In this document: one piece after another, positions 53,270 to 63,999 of the stretch
Numbering within the stretch: the first letter of the stretch is position 1
How the letters are laid out: each line of letters starts with the position of its first letter
NCBI GenBank assembly: GCA_018524725.1
Contig: JAEUWP010000414.1
Location: 1-64,000, forward strand
DNA length: 64,000 nucleotides
Direction: 5' to 3'
From: Podaxis mareebaensis
Lineage: Eukaryota > Basidiomycota > Agaricomycetes > Agaricales > Agaricaceae
The notes under the pieces: model-generated
Databases searched by the model: none
Told to the model about the DNA's origin: nothing
Seen by the model: the letters and a program-made list of their open reading frames with translations, nothing else
Translations under genes and position numbers: made by a program

Positions 53270-54650
53270 ATGCCCCAGCAACAACAACCCCAACCCCCCG
53301 CTGACCCTGATATGATGGCAGCCTTTGCTGCCTTCTACCAACATTGGCAGAAGGAGAAGGTGAGCGTGCCTGCAACGATGGAGGGACCTGCCCCAGAGGC
53401 AAGCCCCAGCAAGAAGTGAGGGAGGACGGAGGAAGCAGAGGTGGACGCGTCAATGGAGAAGGTGGAGAGGAAGAAGAAGAAGAAGATGAGGAAGGCTGAG
53501 GAGGAACAGAAATGGCAGGAAGTGGAGGAGGCAGAGTGGAGGAGGATCAAGGAGGAGGAGAGAAGGAAGCAAGAGGAGGAGAGACAGGCAGTGGAGAGGG
53601 CAGAAGCTGAACGGAGGCAGAGGGAAGAAGAGGAGAGGAAGCAGGTGCAGGAGGAAGTGGAGAGGGTCCAGAGAGAGCAGGAAGAGGAAGAGTGGTGGAA
53701 AGCCGAGGCGACAAAGAAGGCAGAGGTGGAGGTGGAGGCACGGCGGAAGAAGAAGGGGAAAGGGAAGGCTGTAGAGGCTGAGGTGGACCTGAGCGAGGAC
53801 CTGGAGGTCCAAATTGTGGACCATCCAGCGGGTTCAAGGGCAAGGCTCCCCTACAAGATGGGGGGCAATAAGTTGTGCCTCCACTGTCACCAGCTGGGGA
53901 TAAAGTGTGTTCGGCATGAAAGTAAGTAATTTCGCTGGTTACCTGATTTGCAGCTGAAAACTGCTTTACAGAAGAACGGATTCACTCCTGTGCAGGGTGC
54001 TACCAAAAAAAGTCATGGTGTGAAACTTTCCTCTGAGAGGAAACAGTGGACCATGAGCATCTGCAGGGGCCACAATGCCCCATACCTCATCTCCTTAACC
54101 TGTTTACTCAGGTGGGTAAGGACATCATGGAGTCTGAGGTTGGAATATTGGGGGCACTCCACAGTGTGGTAAGTGCCAATGTGGAGGATGGGGTTGGTGG
54201 AAAGCTAACCCAAGAATATGGTAGGTACCTCACTACAGCCTGTGGAACAAAAAATGGGTTGCATTGTTTACCAATCTGACCCAAACCCTGATAGAGGCCG
54301 TCTGCACTCTAACCACAGAAATATCCGCCCTCCACAGAGTGCAAGAGGAGATGAATGCCCTAATGAGGAGGGCATACCAAATTTCGGAGGAGGATGTACC
54401 ACGGGCCCAAGGGCAATCAGAGGAGGAGGAGGAGAAGAGGGGGTCAGAGGTGCAGAACATGGATATGGAGAGTGGTGAGGAGATGGAGGTAGTGGATCAG
54501 GAGGTGGATGAAAATGGACCAGAGGAGAATGCAGATGTGGAGGAAAGTGGGCCAGAGGAGGGAGGTGGAGAAAAGGAAGAAAGTGGAGAAGAGGAAGAGG
54601 AGGAAAATGAGGAGGATGGATCCGAAAGTGGAGAGGCGGAGGAGAAATAG
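53270..54650 (+). CDS. G3 antisense accessory gene: coiled coil, paired C-x2-C-x6-C cluster, acidic tail
   Basis: ATG at 53270 begins MPQQQQPQPPADPDMMAAFAAFYQHWQKEK. After one in-frame TGA (about 53417) comes a long Glu/Arg/Lys coiled coil, then a basic patch and LPYKMGGNKLCLHCHQLGIKC. A GTAAGT...GCAG intron (about 53924-53953) joins this to ENCFTEERIHSCAGCYQKKSWC, so the cysteines read C-x2-C-x6-C then C-x2-C-x6-C. A second TGA follows, then a helical part (DIMESEVGILGALHSVV, LTQTLIEAVCTLTTEISALHRVQEEM) and a Glu-rich tail ending TAG at 54648-54650. The spacing resembles the fungal Zn2Cys6 cluster, but with about 16 residues between the halves. It lies inside G3 on the strand opposite to pol. 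Function unknown; DNA binding is inference. Confidence 0.6.
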
Positions 54651-54800
54651 CGGGTCTGCACCTCCTATAATGTATATACAATTTTTTGGACTTGTAGAAT
54701 TGAAAGTTTTCTTGAGTGTGCCGCTATCAGTGGGAAGAAAACAAATAAGATCAGAAAGCCAAGAATAGAGAACCAGCAGAGAACACAAGAATAAGAAAAG

Positions 54801-56908
54801 TCAGAAAGAGGACAGAGGGCCAGGCTTATCAGGATAGCTGGCATGGAAGTCAGCTACCAACTCTTGTGCGTGTTCAAGTTCCTTAGCTGTCAGCCAACTA
54901 AATTCTTCATCTGTACCTTCATAACTGGCCCAAATGACTTTGTACAGGAGCAGACATGTCTGGCAGCACCAGTCAATCTTGGAATCCACAATCCACTCGA
55001 TCTCATATTTGGGCTCACCATCAATGATGACCAGAGGCAGAGGCGGAGGGACATGGTTAGGAATGGTGTTGGGAGTGGAAGGCTCAAGCATGGAAACATG
55101 AAAGACAGGATGAACGGCATGCATAGAGTTGGGAAGTCGGAGAGTGAAGGAATGAGAGCCAGCTTGAGCAATGATCTTGTACGGACCTAAGAACTTCTCA
55201 GATAATTTCTTTGAAGGTCTAGTAGTCCGGAAGAACTGGGCTTTGATGAAGACTTTATCACCAACCTTGAAGTCCAGAGCGGACAGATGATGGGTGTCCG
55301 CAGACACCTGGTAGCACTCCTGGGCTTGGGCAATTTCAGTCTTGAGGGCAGAATGTAAGTCGTCGAGGTCAACCATGAAGTCTTGGGCCCAGGCGGACAT
55401 GAGATCGCGTTCAGGATGGACAGAGATGGCAGGATGATAACCCTTGTTAGCAAAGAATGGAGAGACACCAGTGGTAGCATTAGGAGCATTGTTGTAGGCA
55501 AACTCTGCAATGGGAAGTAAGTCAGCCCAATTGTCCTGCTGATAATTGCAATATACTCAGAGGTATTGTTTGAGTGTCTGGTTCATCTGCTCAGTCTGTC
55601 CGTTGCCTTCTGGATGATATCCGGACATGAAGTGCAGCTTCATATCCAGAGCCTTGCCCAAGGACTGGAAGAAGTGCGAGATGAATTTGGAGCCACGATC
55701 AGACATGACATGCGAGGGGACACCATGCTTCGAGAATACATGGAGGATGAATAGGCAGGCAAGTTCAGCACAGGTAATGGTGTCATGAGTCGGAATGAAG
55801 ATACTTTGCTTGGTGAGGTGGTCAATGATTACAAGAATGGTATCAAAGCTGGAGGACTTGGGGAGCTTCTCAATGAAGTCCATAGAGATGGAATGCCAAG
55901 GGCGATCCAGGATAGGGAGTTGCTTGAGGTTTCCATATGGCCGATGATGTTGTGACTTGCTCTGCATACAGGTTACGCAGCTTTTGCAGAAGTCCTTTAC
56001 GAAGGAGCAGATGTTTGGCCAGGTGTAGTCACAACAGACCAACTCTAGAGTCTTGTTCTGACTGAAGTGTCCAGAAAGCATATGATCATGCTTATACTGG
56101 AGGACTCGCAAGCGGAGGTCATTGGAATCGGGAACATAAATGTGGCTGTCAAGGCAGAGGAAACTGTCTGAATCCACGGACCAGCGACCTTGGGGGTTAG
56201 AGATATGCTCAGTGGCAAGGGAATCGGAAGGAAGGGCAGAAAGGATGTTGGAATGGAGCTGCTCATAGTCAAGGACCACGGCCACTTGGAGGGAAGGGGA
56301 AAAAAGGGAGGTGGCCCGGACAGAGGCTGCAAGTTGCTCTTGAGTGAAGACAGGTCTAAAATTGTGAGAATTTACTGTGGCGTAGCCATTATTCCCCCCT
56401 TTAGAATAGATGTCCCATCGTCTAGTCAAAGCATCCGGTTTTGTCCCAAGGCATCCGGGACAGAAGCGGATGATGAGATTGAACTGCAACAAGTACTCTG
56501 ACCAATGAGCCTGGCGACAGGTCAGAACTTTAGTAGTAGAGAAATACTCAAGGTTCTTGTGATCAGTGACCACATCAATGGGTAAGGTGGAGCCTTCAAG
56601 ATAGTGTCACCAGACACGGAAAGCCTCGAAAATGGCCAGAAGTTCCTTGTCATGAGTATCATAGTTAGATTCAGACGCATTGAAAGTGTGGGAATGGAAA
56701 GCAATGGGATGGATGTCACTGTCAGGAGCGATAATGGAAAGAATGGCAGCCAGGGCATAGTCCGATGCATCAGTCTCAACGATAATCTGAGAGTCCAGAA
56801 TCAAGTGAGTCAAGACCAGAGCCGTGGTGAAAGCCTTCTTGAGCATCTCGAATGCTTCGCGACACTCCGCCGTGAAGTTCCAGGGAGCACCCTTATGGGT
56901 GAGATGGG
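54801..56908 (-). pseudogene. G3 pol 3' half: RNase H, integrase, chromodomain
   Basis: RNase H: IIVETDASDYALAAILS and VVTDHKNLEYF. Integrase zinc region LSGHFSQNKTLELVCCDYTW...CKSCVTCMQSK, catalytic core with SMDFIEKLPKSSSFDTILVIIDHLTK, VMSDRGSKFISHFF and YHPEGNGQTEQMNQ, then a GPY/F-like FLGPYKIIAQAGSHSF. The chromodomain follows: YEIEWIVDSKI...LLYKVIWASYEGTDEEFSWLTAKEL. Stop TAG near 54801. In-frame TGA codons interrupt it after QYL (about 55558) and after VW (about 56605). Chromodomain integrases direct insertion to H3K9-methylated chromatin in related elements, which fits the nesting here. Confidence 0.85.
56390..56404 (-). other. Internal polypurine tract in G3
   Basis: CTAAAGGGGGGAATA on the minus strand, within the coding sequence just after RRWDIYSKGG; same place as in G1 and G2. 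Confidence 0.55.
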
Positions 56909-57599
56909 TGTCACAACCACTCGCGCATGTCTGCACTTACTTTCCCGTGCTTATCTGATGTCCGAAAATCTGATATCCGATGTTCCGATTTCACACAACT
57001 CCAATCCGCTCGTTCTGTTGATGGATTTCCGTCCGCCCTGTTATCCAAACAGGCAGGTGTGCACACTCGGTCACTCATGACCACTGCAACGAGTGTTGTT
57101 CATTCGCTTTTCCTTTATCGTCTCGGATCCTTTACCCTTGCCTCAGTCCATTTGTTCCTTGCTTCCGTTCTACATTTTATTACATTCTGAACAGCCTCCT
57201 TTCCATTCTGCCTCCATACCTGTACCTTCCGCGCGCTTCTAGTTTCTGCTTTACCTCCGAAATGTTTTACCCATTTGTACTTGCTTTTGTTCTCCGGTTA
57301 TTTTCCTGTTCCCCATTTCCAGTTCTCGACACATATTTAAGCATAGTAGTTTCCTGTATCCATTTCCTCAGTCTGAATATCAACTTCGTTATCCTCTTCC
57401 TCCTCTGTTCTGCTTGTCAGCCCTCTGGGTCGTCTTCTGACCACTCCTGTTACTCGTCTGCACTCTGTCTCTCATTCCCTCTGCCTCTGGGTTCTGTCTC
57501 TGTCCAAATTGGACCAACGCGATACTGGAAGGGCACAGCACATAAGCTGAGGCCGAGGTCTGCTCCCTGATGCCCTAGGCGCCCGTCTGGAACGTAACA
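56909..57599 (+). repeat. 5' LTR of G2
   Basis: 691 bp, TGTCACAACCACTCGCG...GGAACGTAACA. It matches the G1 LTR (47662-48441) and, reversed, the solo LTR at 41725-42395, with most differences being CG to TG or CA in those two. ATATTTAAG near 57331 may be the TATA region. Confidence 0.9.
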
Positions 57600-57639
57600 G
57601 TATATTCAGACTCTGACTTCTGGTATTGCCATTTTTTCT

Positions 57640-59190
57640 ATGACTACCGGAACTATTACTCGTGCCACTGCTTGTTCACAGAACATCACTATCCCCACTC
57701 ATCCACTTCCTTCGGGCACTCATCGCCGCTCCTCTGCTGCCACTTTTGGCTCCTCCACTCCCCGATTCCCCGCATCCTGTTCCAACTCTCGAACTCTTAG
57801 CGCTACAACCAAAGAGCCACTCATGGACCAAGAGCCCAACGACTGGGAACTCACTGAACGCCAGTCCAAGGATGTTACAGAGCCCCAACCGGACAATAGA
57901 GAATCCCGCGTCCCTGATGACACTCAAGACGAGCTTGAGTACTACGACCTGCCCAACAACCTGAATCCGGCCGACAATGCTGAAAGTCGGGATGATGGTC
58001 AGGGTGGTGGTGGTCCTCCAGGTGACGACCCCGGTGATGGTGATGGTCCAAGCGATGACGATGGTGATAGCGAACCTGAAGCCTGTGGCACTCGGGAACC
58101 TCCCGAGGACGATGGTATGCATTTTATGAGAGTCATGGAGAGACTCGCCTGCAGTATCGAATCCAGCATACGCAACCAATCCATTCCTCCTCCTCCCATT
58201 GCGCGTCCCAAGAAAATCCAGGCAAAGGAACCCAACACCTTTGATGGATCTAAGCCACACAAGCTTCTGGATTTCCTTTTCCAGTGTCACATCTATTTTA
58301 GGATGAACCTGCAACTTTTCCAAATGGAGACCGCAAAAGTTAATTTCACCATTTCTTATCTTTCCAGGTCAGTGTGCCAATGGTTCCAGACCATCCTGGA
58401 CTTGGAGCCAGATTGGGATCAGATCCCATGGTACACTGACTGGAAACTCCTCTCCAACGAACTCAATCTCTATTTCAGCACCATTGACCCCATCACCGAA
58501 GCTGCCAAGGAACTCGAAAACCTCACCATGGCTAACGGGTCACATATCTCCAAGTATAACGTCGAGTTCGCTCATCTCGCTGGTCTCCTCAAGTGGCCCA
58601 ACTCCGTCCTCTGCCATCGCTACTACCGTGGTCTTCTGGACTGAATCCAAGATGCCCTCGTCTCGCTTCTGAATGGCAAACCCACCTCCTATGCTGACAT
58701 GCATGCTGCTGCAATGTGCATCGACAATCACTACTGGGAACGCCAACGTGAGAAGAGCCGGGCTGGTAACCGGTCTGCAGCACTCCACAACAAACAGGAG
58801 TCTCCACAACATTCCTCTGACAAGGGCAAGGGCAAGAACCCGCCTCCAACTGCCAAATCTGGCAACAGCAATAACTCCACCAATGCACCCCAGCAGTCCG
58901 GTAAGGGGTTCCATTCCACCAAGCCCACTCCATCCACCAATCAGCCTTCGTCTTCATCCTCATCTTCATTTCTGCCCAAGTTGCTCTCCAACAAGCTCGG
59001 AAAGGATGGTAAGTTGACCCCCCAGGAATGCCAGCGTCGCATCGACAACAAGTTATGTCTCTTTTGTGGCGAACTGGGTCATCAGGTTGACAACTGTCCG
59101 CAGAAATCCGCTAACAAGGCTAAGGCTCGCAAGGCCACTGTGGATGCCCCTCCCGCTTCAGGTCCCCCTTCGGAGGGCTCGAAAAAATAG
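57640..59190 (+). pseudogene. G2 gag
   Basis: Frame from ATG 57640 with one TGA at 58642-58644 (CAA in G1 at the same codon, so ancestral CGA Arg is likely). It contains an acidic N-terminus, the capsid region (AKEPNTFDGSKPHKL, FRMNLQLFQMETAKVNF, LDLEPDWDQIPWYTDW), a Ser/Gln-rich linker and the CCHC knuckle CLFCGELGHQVDNC. It ends in AAA AAA TAG at 59182-59190; pol continues in the -1 frame through the same A run. Confidence 0.85.
59182..59190 (+). promoter_or_regulatory. Candidate -1 frameshift site at the gag-pol overlap
   Basis: AAAAAATAG: the gag frame reads AAA AAA TAG and pol is open in -1 (GAA AAA ATA GAG). The same sequence is kept in G1 at 50022-50030 despite heavy decay around it. 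Confidence 0.45.
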
Positions 59191-62100
59191 AGGGCAGTCC
59201 TCAGGACTCCGCACAGACTGGGGGCCATGTTGATCTCCTCTGTGCACCAGGGAGTTTCCGCCTCAACACATCCACTCTTTCCGACCCTAATGCTTTGTAT
59301 CTCAAATTCACTTCGTCTCTATTTTCTTCTCCTTCATCCGACTCTCCTTTCTTCATCACCGTGCTTGTTGACAGTGGTTCTACTCACTGTTTCATCGACT
59401 CCAGTTTAGTGCACAAATTCGACATTCCGACTTCATCTATCGCTCCAGTGGAACTTCGCTTATTTGATGGCTCTTCAAATTCCTTTATCACTCAGTCTGC
59501 TTTACTTCCTGTAACCTTTGATACCGGTGAATGTATGAACCTTGACCTGTATGTCACCCGGCTTGATTCTGCTTGTTCAGTGGTTCTAGGACACGACTGG
59601 CTCACCCGCCACAATCTGTCGATTGATTGGGTTTCAGGCCATATCACTTTCCATGCCCCTGGCAATGCAAATCTCGCACCTTCCGTTTCCATACGTGCAT
59701 CCTCCGTTTCCATGGAGTCACTTACCACTGTTCTGGATCCGGTTTCATCTCCGACTCCGTTCTCTGACTCCACTCCCTTCTCTCCCACGAAGCCTGACAT
59801 CCATCTCATCAATGCTGCAGCATTCATGTGTGCTTCGCGTCTTCCGGGTTCATACCACTTCGCCCTTAATCTCTGCTCCACTGCCGTCTCTGCTTCTGCT
59901 GCCTCCACCGAAGAGCCTACTGATCTTTCCAAAGTTCCCGCTGAGTATCACGAATTTGCCAACGTTTTCAGCAAAGCCCACGCCGACTCCCTTCCCCCAC
60001 ACCGTCCTTTCGACCTCAAGATTAATCTAGAGGAGGGTGCTTCTCCCCCAGTTGGAACAATTTATTCATTATTGCAGGTCGAGCTGGAAGCACTCTGAGA
60101 GTTTATTGATGAACATTTGTCAATAGGCTTTATCTGTCCCTCCACCTCTCCACATGGTGCCCCTGTTCTTTTTGTCAAGAAGAAAGATGGATCCCTCCGA
60201 CTTTGTGTCAATTTCCAAGGCCTCAACCGTATCACCAAGAAGGATCGTTACCCACTTCCTCTCATTTCTGATCTCCTCGACTTGCCCCGCAAGGCCCGCA
60301 TTTATACAAAGATTGATCTCCATCACGCTTATCATTTGGTCTGGATCGCTGAAGGTGATGAATGGAAGACCGCATTCTGAACCCGCTACGGCTCGTTTGA
60401 ATGGCTTGTCATGCCTTTCAGTCTTACCAACGCTCCTGCTGCTTTCCAACGATTCATGAATGATATCTTCAAGGATTTGCTTGATGTGTGCATTACTGTC
60501 TATTTGGACGACATCCTGATCTATTCCGACAACCCGTCCGAGCACCGCAAGCATGTCCAGGAGGTCCTCAAATGTCTTCATGAAAATGGTCTTTACGCAC
60601 GCACTGACAAATGTGAGTTCGACTCCGATACTGTTGAATACCTTGGTTACATCCTGTCTCCCAAAGGTCTCAAGATGTCCGAGGACAAGGTCAAGATCAT
60701 CCAGGAGTGGCCCAAGCCAAAGAAGGTTAAAGACATTCAGTCTTTCCTTGGGTTTGCAAATTTCTACCGCCATTTCATCCATGCGTACTCCGACATTGTT
60801 GTTCTGCTTACCCATCTCACCCGGAAAGGTACTACATGGAATTTCAGTGATGAAGCCTGCAAATCGTTCAACACCCTCAAGGAAGCCTTCACCACTGCTC
60901 CGGTTCTCACTCATTGGATCCCTGACTCCCAAATCATCATCGAGACTGACGCTTCCGACTATACCCTAGCCGCAATTCTCTCCATCGTCGCTCTGGATGG
61001 CGATATACATCCCATAGCGTTCCACTCCCACACATTTTCCACTTCCGAGCTCAATTATGACACCCATGACAAGGAACTTTTGGCGATCTTCGAAGCCTTC
61101 TGCATTTGGTGACATTATCTCAAAGGCTCCGCTCTTCCGATAGACGTCATCACGGATCACAAGAACCTCAAGTATTTTTGTACCACAAAGGTTTTGACCC
61201 AATGCCAAGCCCGCTGGTCCAAATATCTTTCCCAATTCAACCTTGTCATCTGCTTCTGCCCTGGTTGCCTCAGAACAAAACCAGACACTTTGACTAGACG
61301 ATGGGACGTCTACCCTAAAGGGGGGAATAGCGACTACTCAGTGGTCAATCCACACAATTTCCAGCCCATATTCACTCAAGAACAGCTTGCTGCCTCCGTC
61401 TGCACTACCTACCTCTACACTCCAACCCTTCATGCTGCCATGGTCATGGATACGTTTAAACTCCATTCCGACATCCTCACCGCTCTTCCTAATGACCCGA
61501 TTGCAGCTGAGCACCTCGCTAACCCTGAAGGACATTGGTCTGTAGATTCCGATGGCTTCTTACGACTTGATGACAGGATCTATGTACCTGACTCCGACAA
61601 CCTCCGCCTCCGCATCTTGCAGTACCACCATGACCACACTCTAGCTGGTCATTTTGGCCAGAACAAAACCCTAGAACTGATCCGATGTGATTATACGTGG
61701 CCTGGCATCCGAGACTTGGTCAAGGAGTTCTGCAAGAGTTGTGTGACATGCATGCGATCCAAACCTCAATGTCATCGGCCGTATGGGAACCTCAAGCAGC
61801 TTCCGATCCCCGAACGCCCCTGGGACTCAATTTCCATGGACTTTATTGAGAAACTTCCCTCTTCCTCCGGTTACAACACTATCCTTGTAATCGTTGACCG
61901 CCTCACGAAGCAAGCAATCTTTGTTCCGATGCATGATACCATCACTTCCGCCAAGCTCGCCCGATTATTTGTCCTACATGTATTTTCCAAGCATGGTGTT
62001 CCTTCACACATTACCTCTGACCGTGGTTCTGAGTTCATATCACACTTCTTCCATTCCCTTGGTCAAGCTCTCGACATGAAGCTTCACTATACTTCCAGAT

Positions 62101-62927
62101 ACCATCCCGAAGGTGACGGACAGACAGAACGAACTAACCAGACCTTGGAACAGTACCTCCGCATTTATTGCAACTATCAACAGGACAACTGGGCTGAACT
62201 CCTTCCGATTGCCAAGTTTGCATTCAACAATGCCCCGAGTGCAACTACGGGTATCTCTCCCTTCTTTGTGAACAAAGGTTACCATCCAAATATCACTGTT
62301 CATCCTGAACGTGATCTTGCTTCCGCTCGTGCCCGACAATTCGCTGTGGACCTTGATGAGCTTCACACTACTCTGAAATCTGAGATTGCTCACGCCCAGC
62401 ACAGATACCAAGTTTCCGCCGACTCCTGTCGCCTTCCGGCTCCCAATTTCAAGGTCAGAGACAAGGTATTCGTCAAAGTGCAATTCTTCCATACTACGAG
62501 GCCTTCGAAGAAGCTTTCCGAGAAGTACCTAGGTCCCTACGAGATCATCTCCCAGGCTGGCTCACACTTGTTCACAATCTGACTACCCGATTCCATGCGT
62601 GCTGTCCATCCTGTCTTCCATGTCTCTATGCTCAAGCCCGCCACTCTGAACCTGATTCTGAATTGTACTGAACCTGCTCCTACACCCGTTATTATCGACG
62701 GTGAACCTGAATACAAAATTGCTCAGATCATCGACTCGAAAATCGATCGTCACAGGGCATGCAAGTTATTGTACAAGGTTATCTGGTTAGGTTATGAGGA
62801 TACCGACGAGGAATCCTCCTGGCTTCCTGCTACGGAGCTAGAACATGCCACTGAACTTGTAGCCGACTTCCATGCTGCTTATCCCACAAAGCCTGGTCCT
62901 CTTTCCGCTCTCACACTTTCGCGCTAA
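59191..62927 (+). pseudogene. G2 pol: protease, RT, RNase H, integrase, chromodomain
   Basis: A single frame broken only by TGA at 60096-60098, 60378-60380, 61110-61112 and 62580-62582. Protease: [82 protein letters not shown]. RNase H: IIETDASDYTLAAIL. Integrase: LAGHFGQNKTLELIRCDYTW, CKSCVTCMRSK, SMDFIEKLPSSSGYNTILVIVDRLTK, ITSDRGSEFISHFF, YHPEGDGQTERTNQTLEQYL. GPY/F-like YLGPYEIISQAGSH, then the chromodomain YKIAQIIDSKIDRHRACKLLYKVIWLGYEDTDEESSWLPATELE. Ends TAA at 62925-62927. At 61110 G1 has CAA and at 62580 G3 has CGA, which again marks lost Arg codons. Confidence 0.9.
61315..61330 (+). other. Internal polypurine tract in G2
   Basis: CTAAAGGGGGGAATAG, within pol between RNase H and integrase (Y-P-K-G-G-N-S). 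It resembles the 3' polypurine tract seen in G3. Confidence 0.6.
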
Positions 62928-63148
62928 GTTTCCATTTCTATTGTTGTTTTCAATTAATATTCTTTTCCTTATTAGTTCCCGATTTTTGTTTTCATTTTCA
63001 TTTTCTTATTTTCACACTTCCCGGGACCAAGACAAAATGTTTTCATTCATACTCGCAAATATTCCGATGACAATGCAGTACTACATTCCAAGAAAACGAA
63101 CGAACTCTGCACAAGGGCACTAGGAGGCGAGGGGACTCATGCGCCCTT
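62928..63148. other. Spacer between G2 pol and its antisense gene
   Basis: AT-rich after the pol stop, with no further frame. It would hold the converging 3' ends of pol and the antisense transcript. Confidence 0.45.
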
Positions 63149-63999
63149 TCAGACCCGCCTCAACGAACCTCCTCCATGTCCCTCCGGATCCTCCTGACAA
63201 CGCACCAGCTCGAGATCCCGCATCATCTCCATGTTCCACTCCATCGTCGCCTGCATCGCTTCCGTCGCCTCTGTGTTCCGATCCATTGCCTCCACTGTCC
63301 GATCCGTCGAGTGCGTGATAGTCCACTGCAGTGATTGATTCGACTCGATGCCCCACTCCAGAGTGGTCTGCAGATGGTCGATCACCTGCTGATTCTGGTT
63401 GTGCGACTCCCATATCATTGCCAGCTCGTCAGAGAACCACTCGATCATAGAGCTGAGGTATTTCATCTCCTGCGCACGCTGGTGGGATTGCGGAGACGAG
63501 GGGGACTATCTTTTCATCAGCTTTCATTATTCCCTGTACCGGATGCACTCACCAGAGACAGCTCCCACCTGGCTTCGGCCTCCTTGTGCTGAGGACTCTT
63601 AATTGGTATCGGAGCTGGCTGAGAAAACGATGACGGGGTCCAAGTGACTGCTGAAGAGCTCAATGGAGTCCACGCCATTGTAGATGCAGGTGGCGAGAAG
63701 GCTGGAGTTGTTAACCCAACCAGATTTCTGAAACCACTCCTCCCAGAGCTCAACACCGCGCCCGATGTCACTCCCGAAGCCACCGATGATCCCCCAGTCT
63801 TCTTCCTAGGCGCAGGCGGCACCGTTGACCTCGTACCCCCAGATAGATCGCACCCAATGTGTCCCTGCTTGCATTCGTTACAGGCTGTCCCCAGATACCC
63901 GTGACACACCAATCCCTTCTCCGAGCACCTCTTACACGGCACTGGCAGGATACCTCCCTTGCCCGCTCCCGAGCTCGAACCACCCAATCGCGAAGGCAT
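63149..63999 (-). CDS. G2 antisense accessory gene with Zn2Cys6-like cluster
   Basis: Exon 1 (63553-63999) starts MPSRLGGSSSGAGKGG and contains CKRCSEKGLVCHGYLGTACNECKQGHIGC in two parts: C-x2-C-x6-C, seven residues, C-x2-C-x6-C, which is the exact spacing of a fungal Zn2Cys6 binuclear cluster. A Ser/Thr/Pro-rich linker follows. An 83-nt intron (63470-63552, GTGAGT...GCAG) joins to exon 2, which is helical and rich in Met, Gln and Glu (MKYLSSMIEWFSDELAMIWE, NQQVIDHLQTTLEWGIES) and ends near 63149. Exons sum to about 255 codons. The start may lie further upstream, beyond the window. Orientation is opposite to G2 pol and its place matches that of the G3 accessory gene. No stops interrupt it. 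Function unknown. Confidence 0.65.

Larger units (their letters stand above)
52416..56908 (-). mobile_element. G3, second Ty3/gypsy subfamily, minus strand, 5' part cut off
   Basis: Read on the minus strand from 56908: RNase H, integrase, chromodomain (to 54801), then an antisense accessory gene (53270-54650 on the plus strand), the polypurine tract (53150-53137) and the 3' LTR (53136-52416). Its upstream part (LTR, gag, protease, most of RT) is missing because G2 is inserted at 56908/56909. Protein similarity to G1/G2 is clear but with many amino-acid differences and a different LTR, so it is a separate subfamily. CpG content is intermediate. Confidence 0.85.

Noticed and set aside
53450..53843. 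Leu/Pro-rich ORFs opposite the coiled-coil gene
   Set aside because: They are the complement of the GAG/GAR-rich coiled-coil coding strand.
53441..53929. Glu/Arg-rich frame dismissed as low-complexity artefact
   Set aside because: Rejected as an artefact because the frame extends from an ATG at 53270, ends in a cysteine cluster completed across an intron, and has a counterpart in G2.
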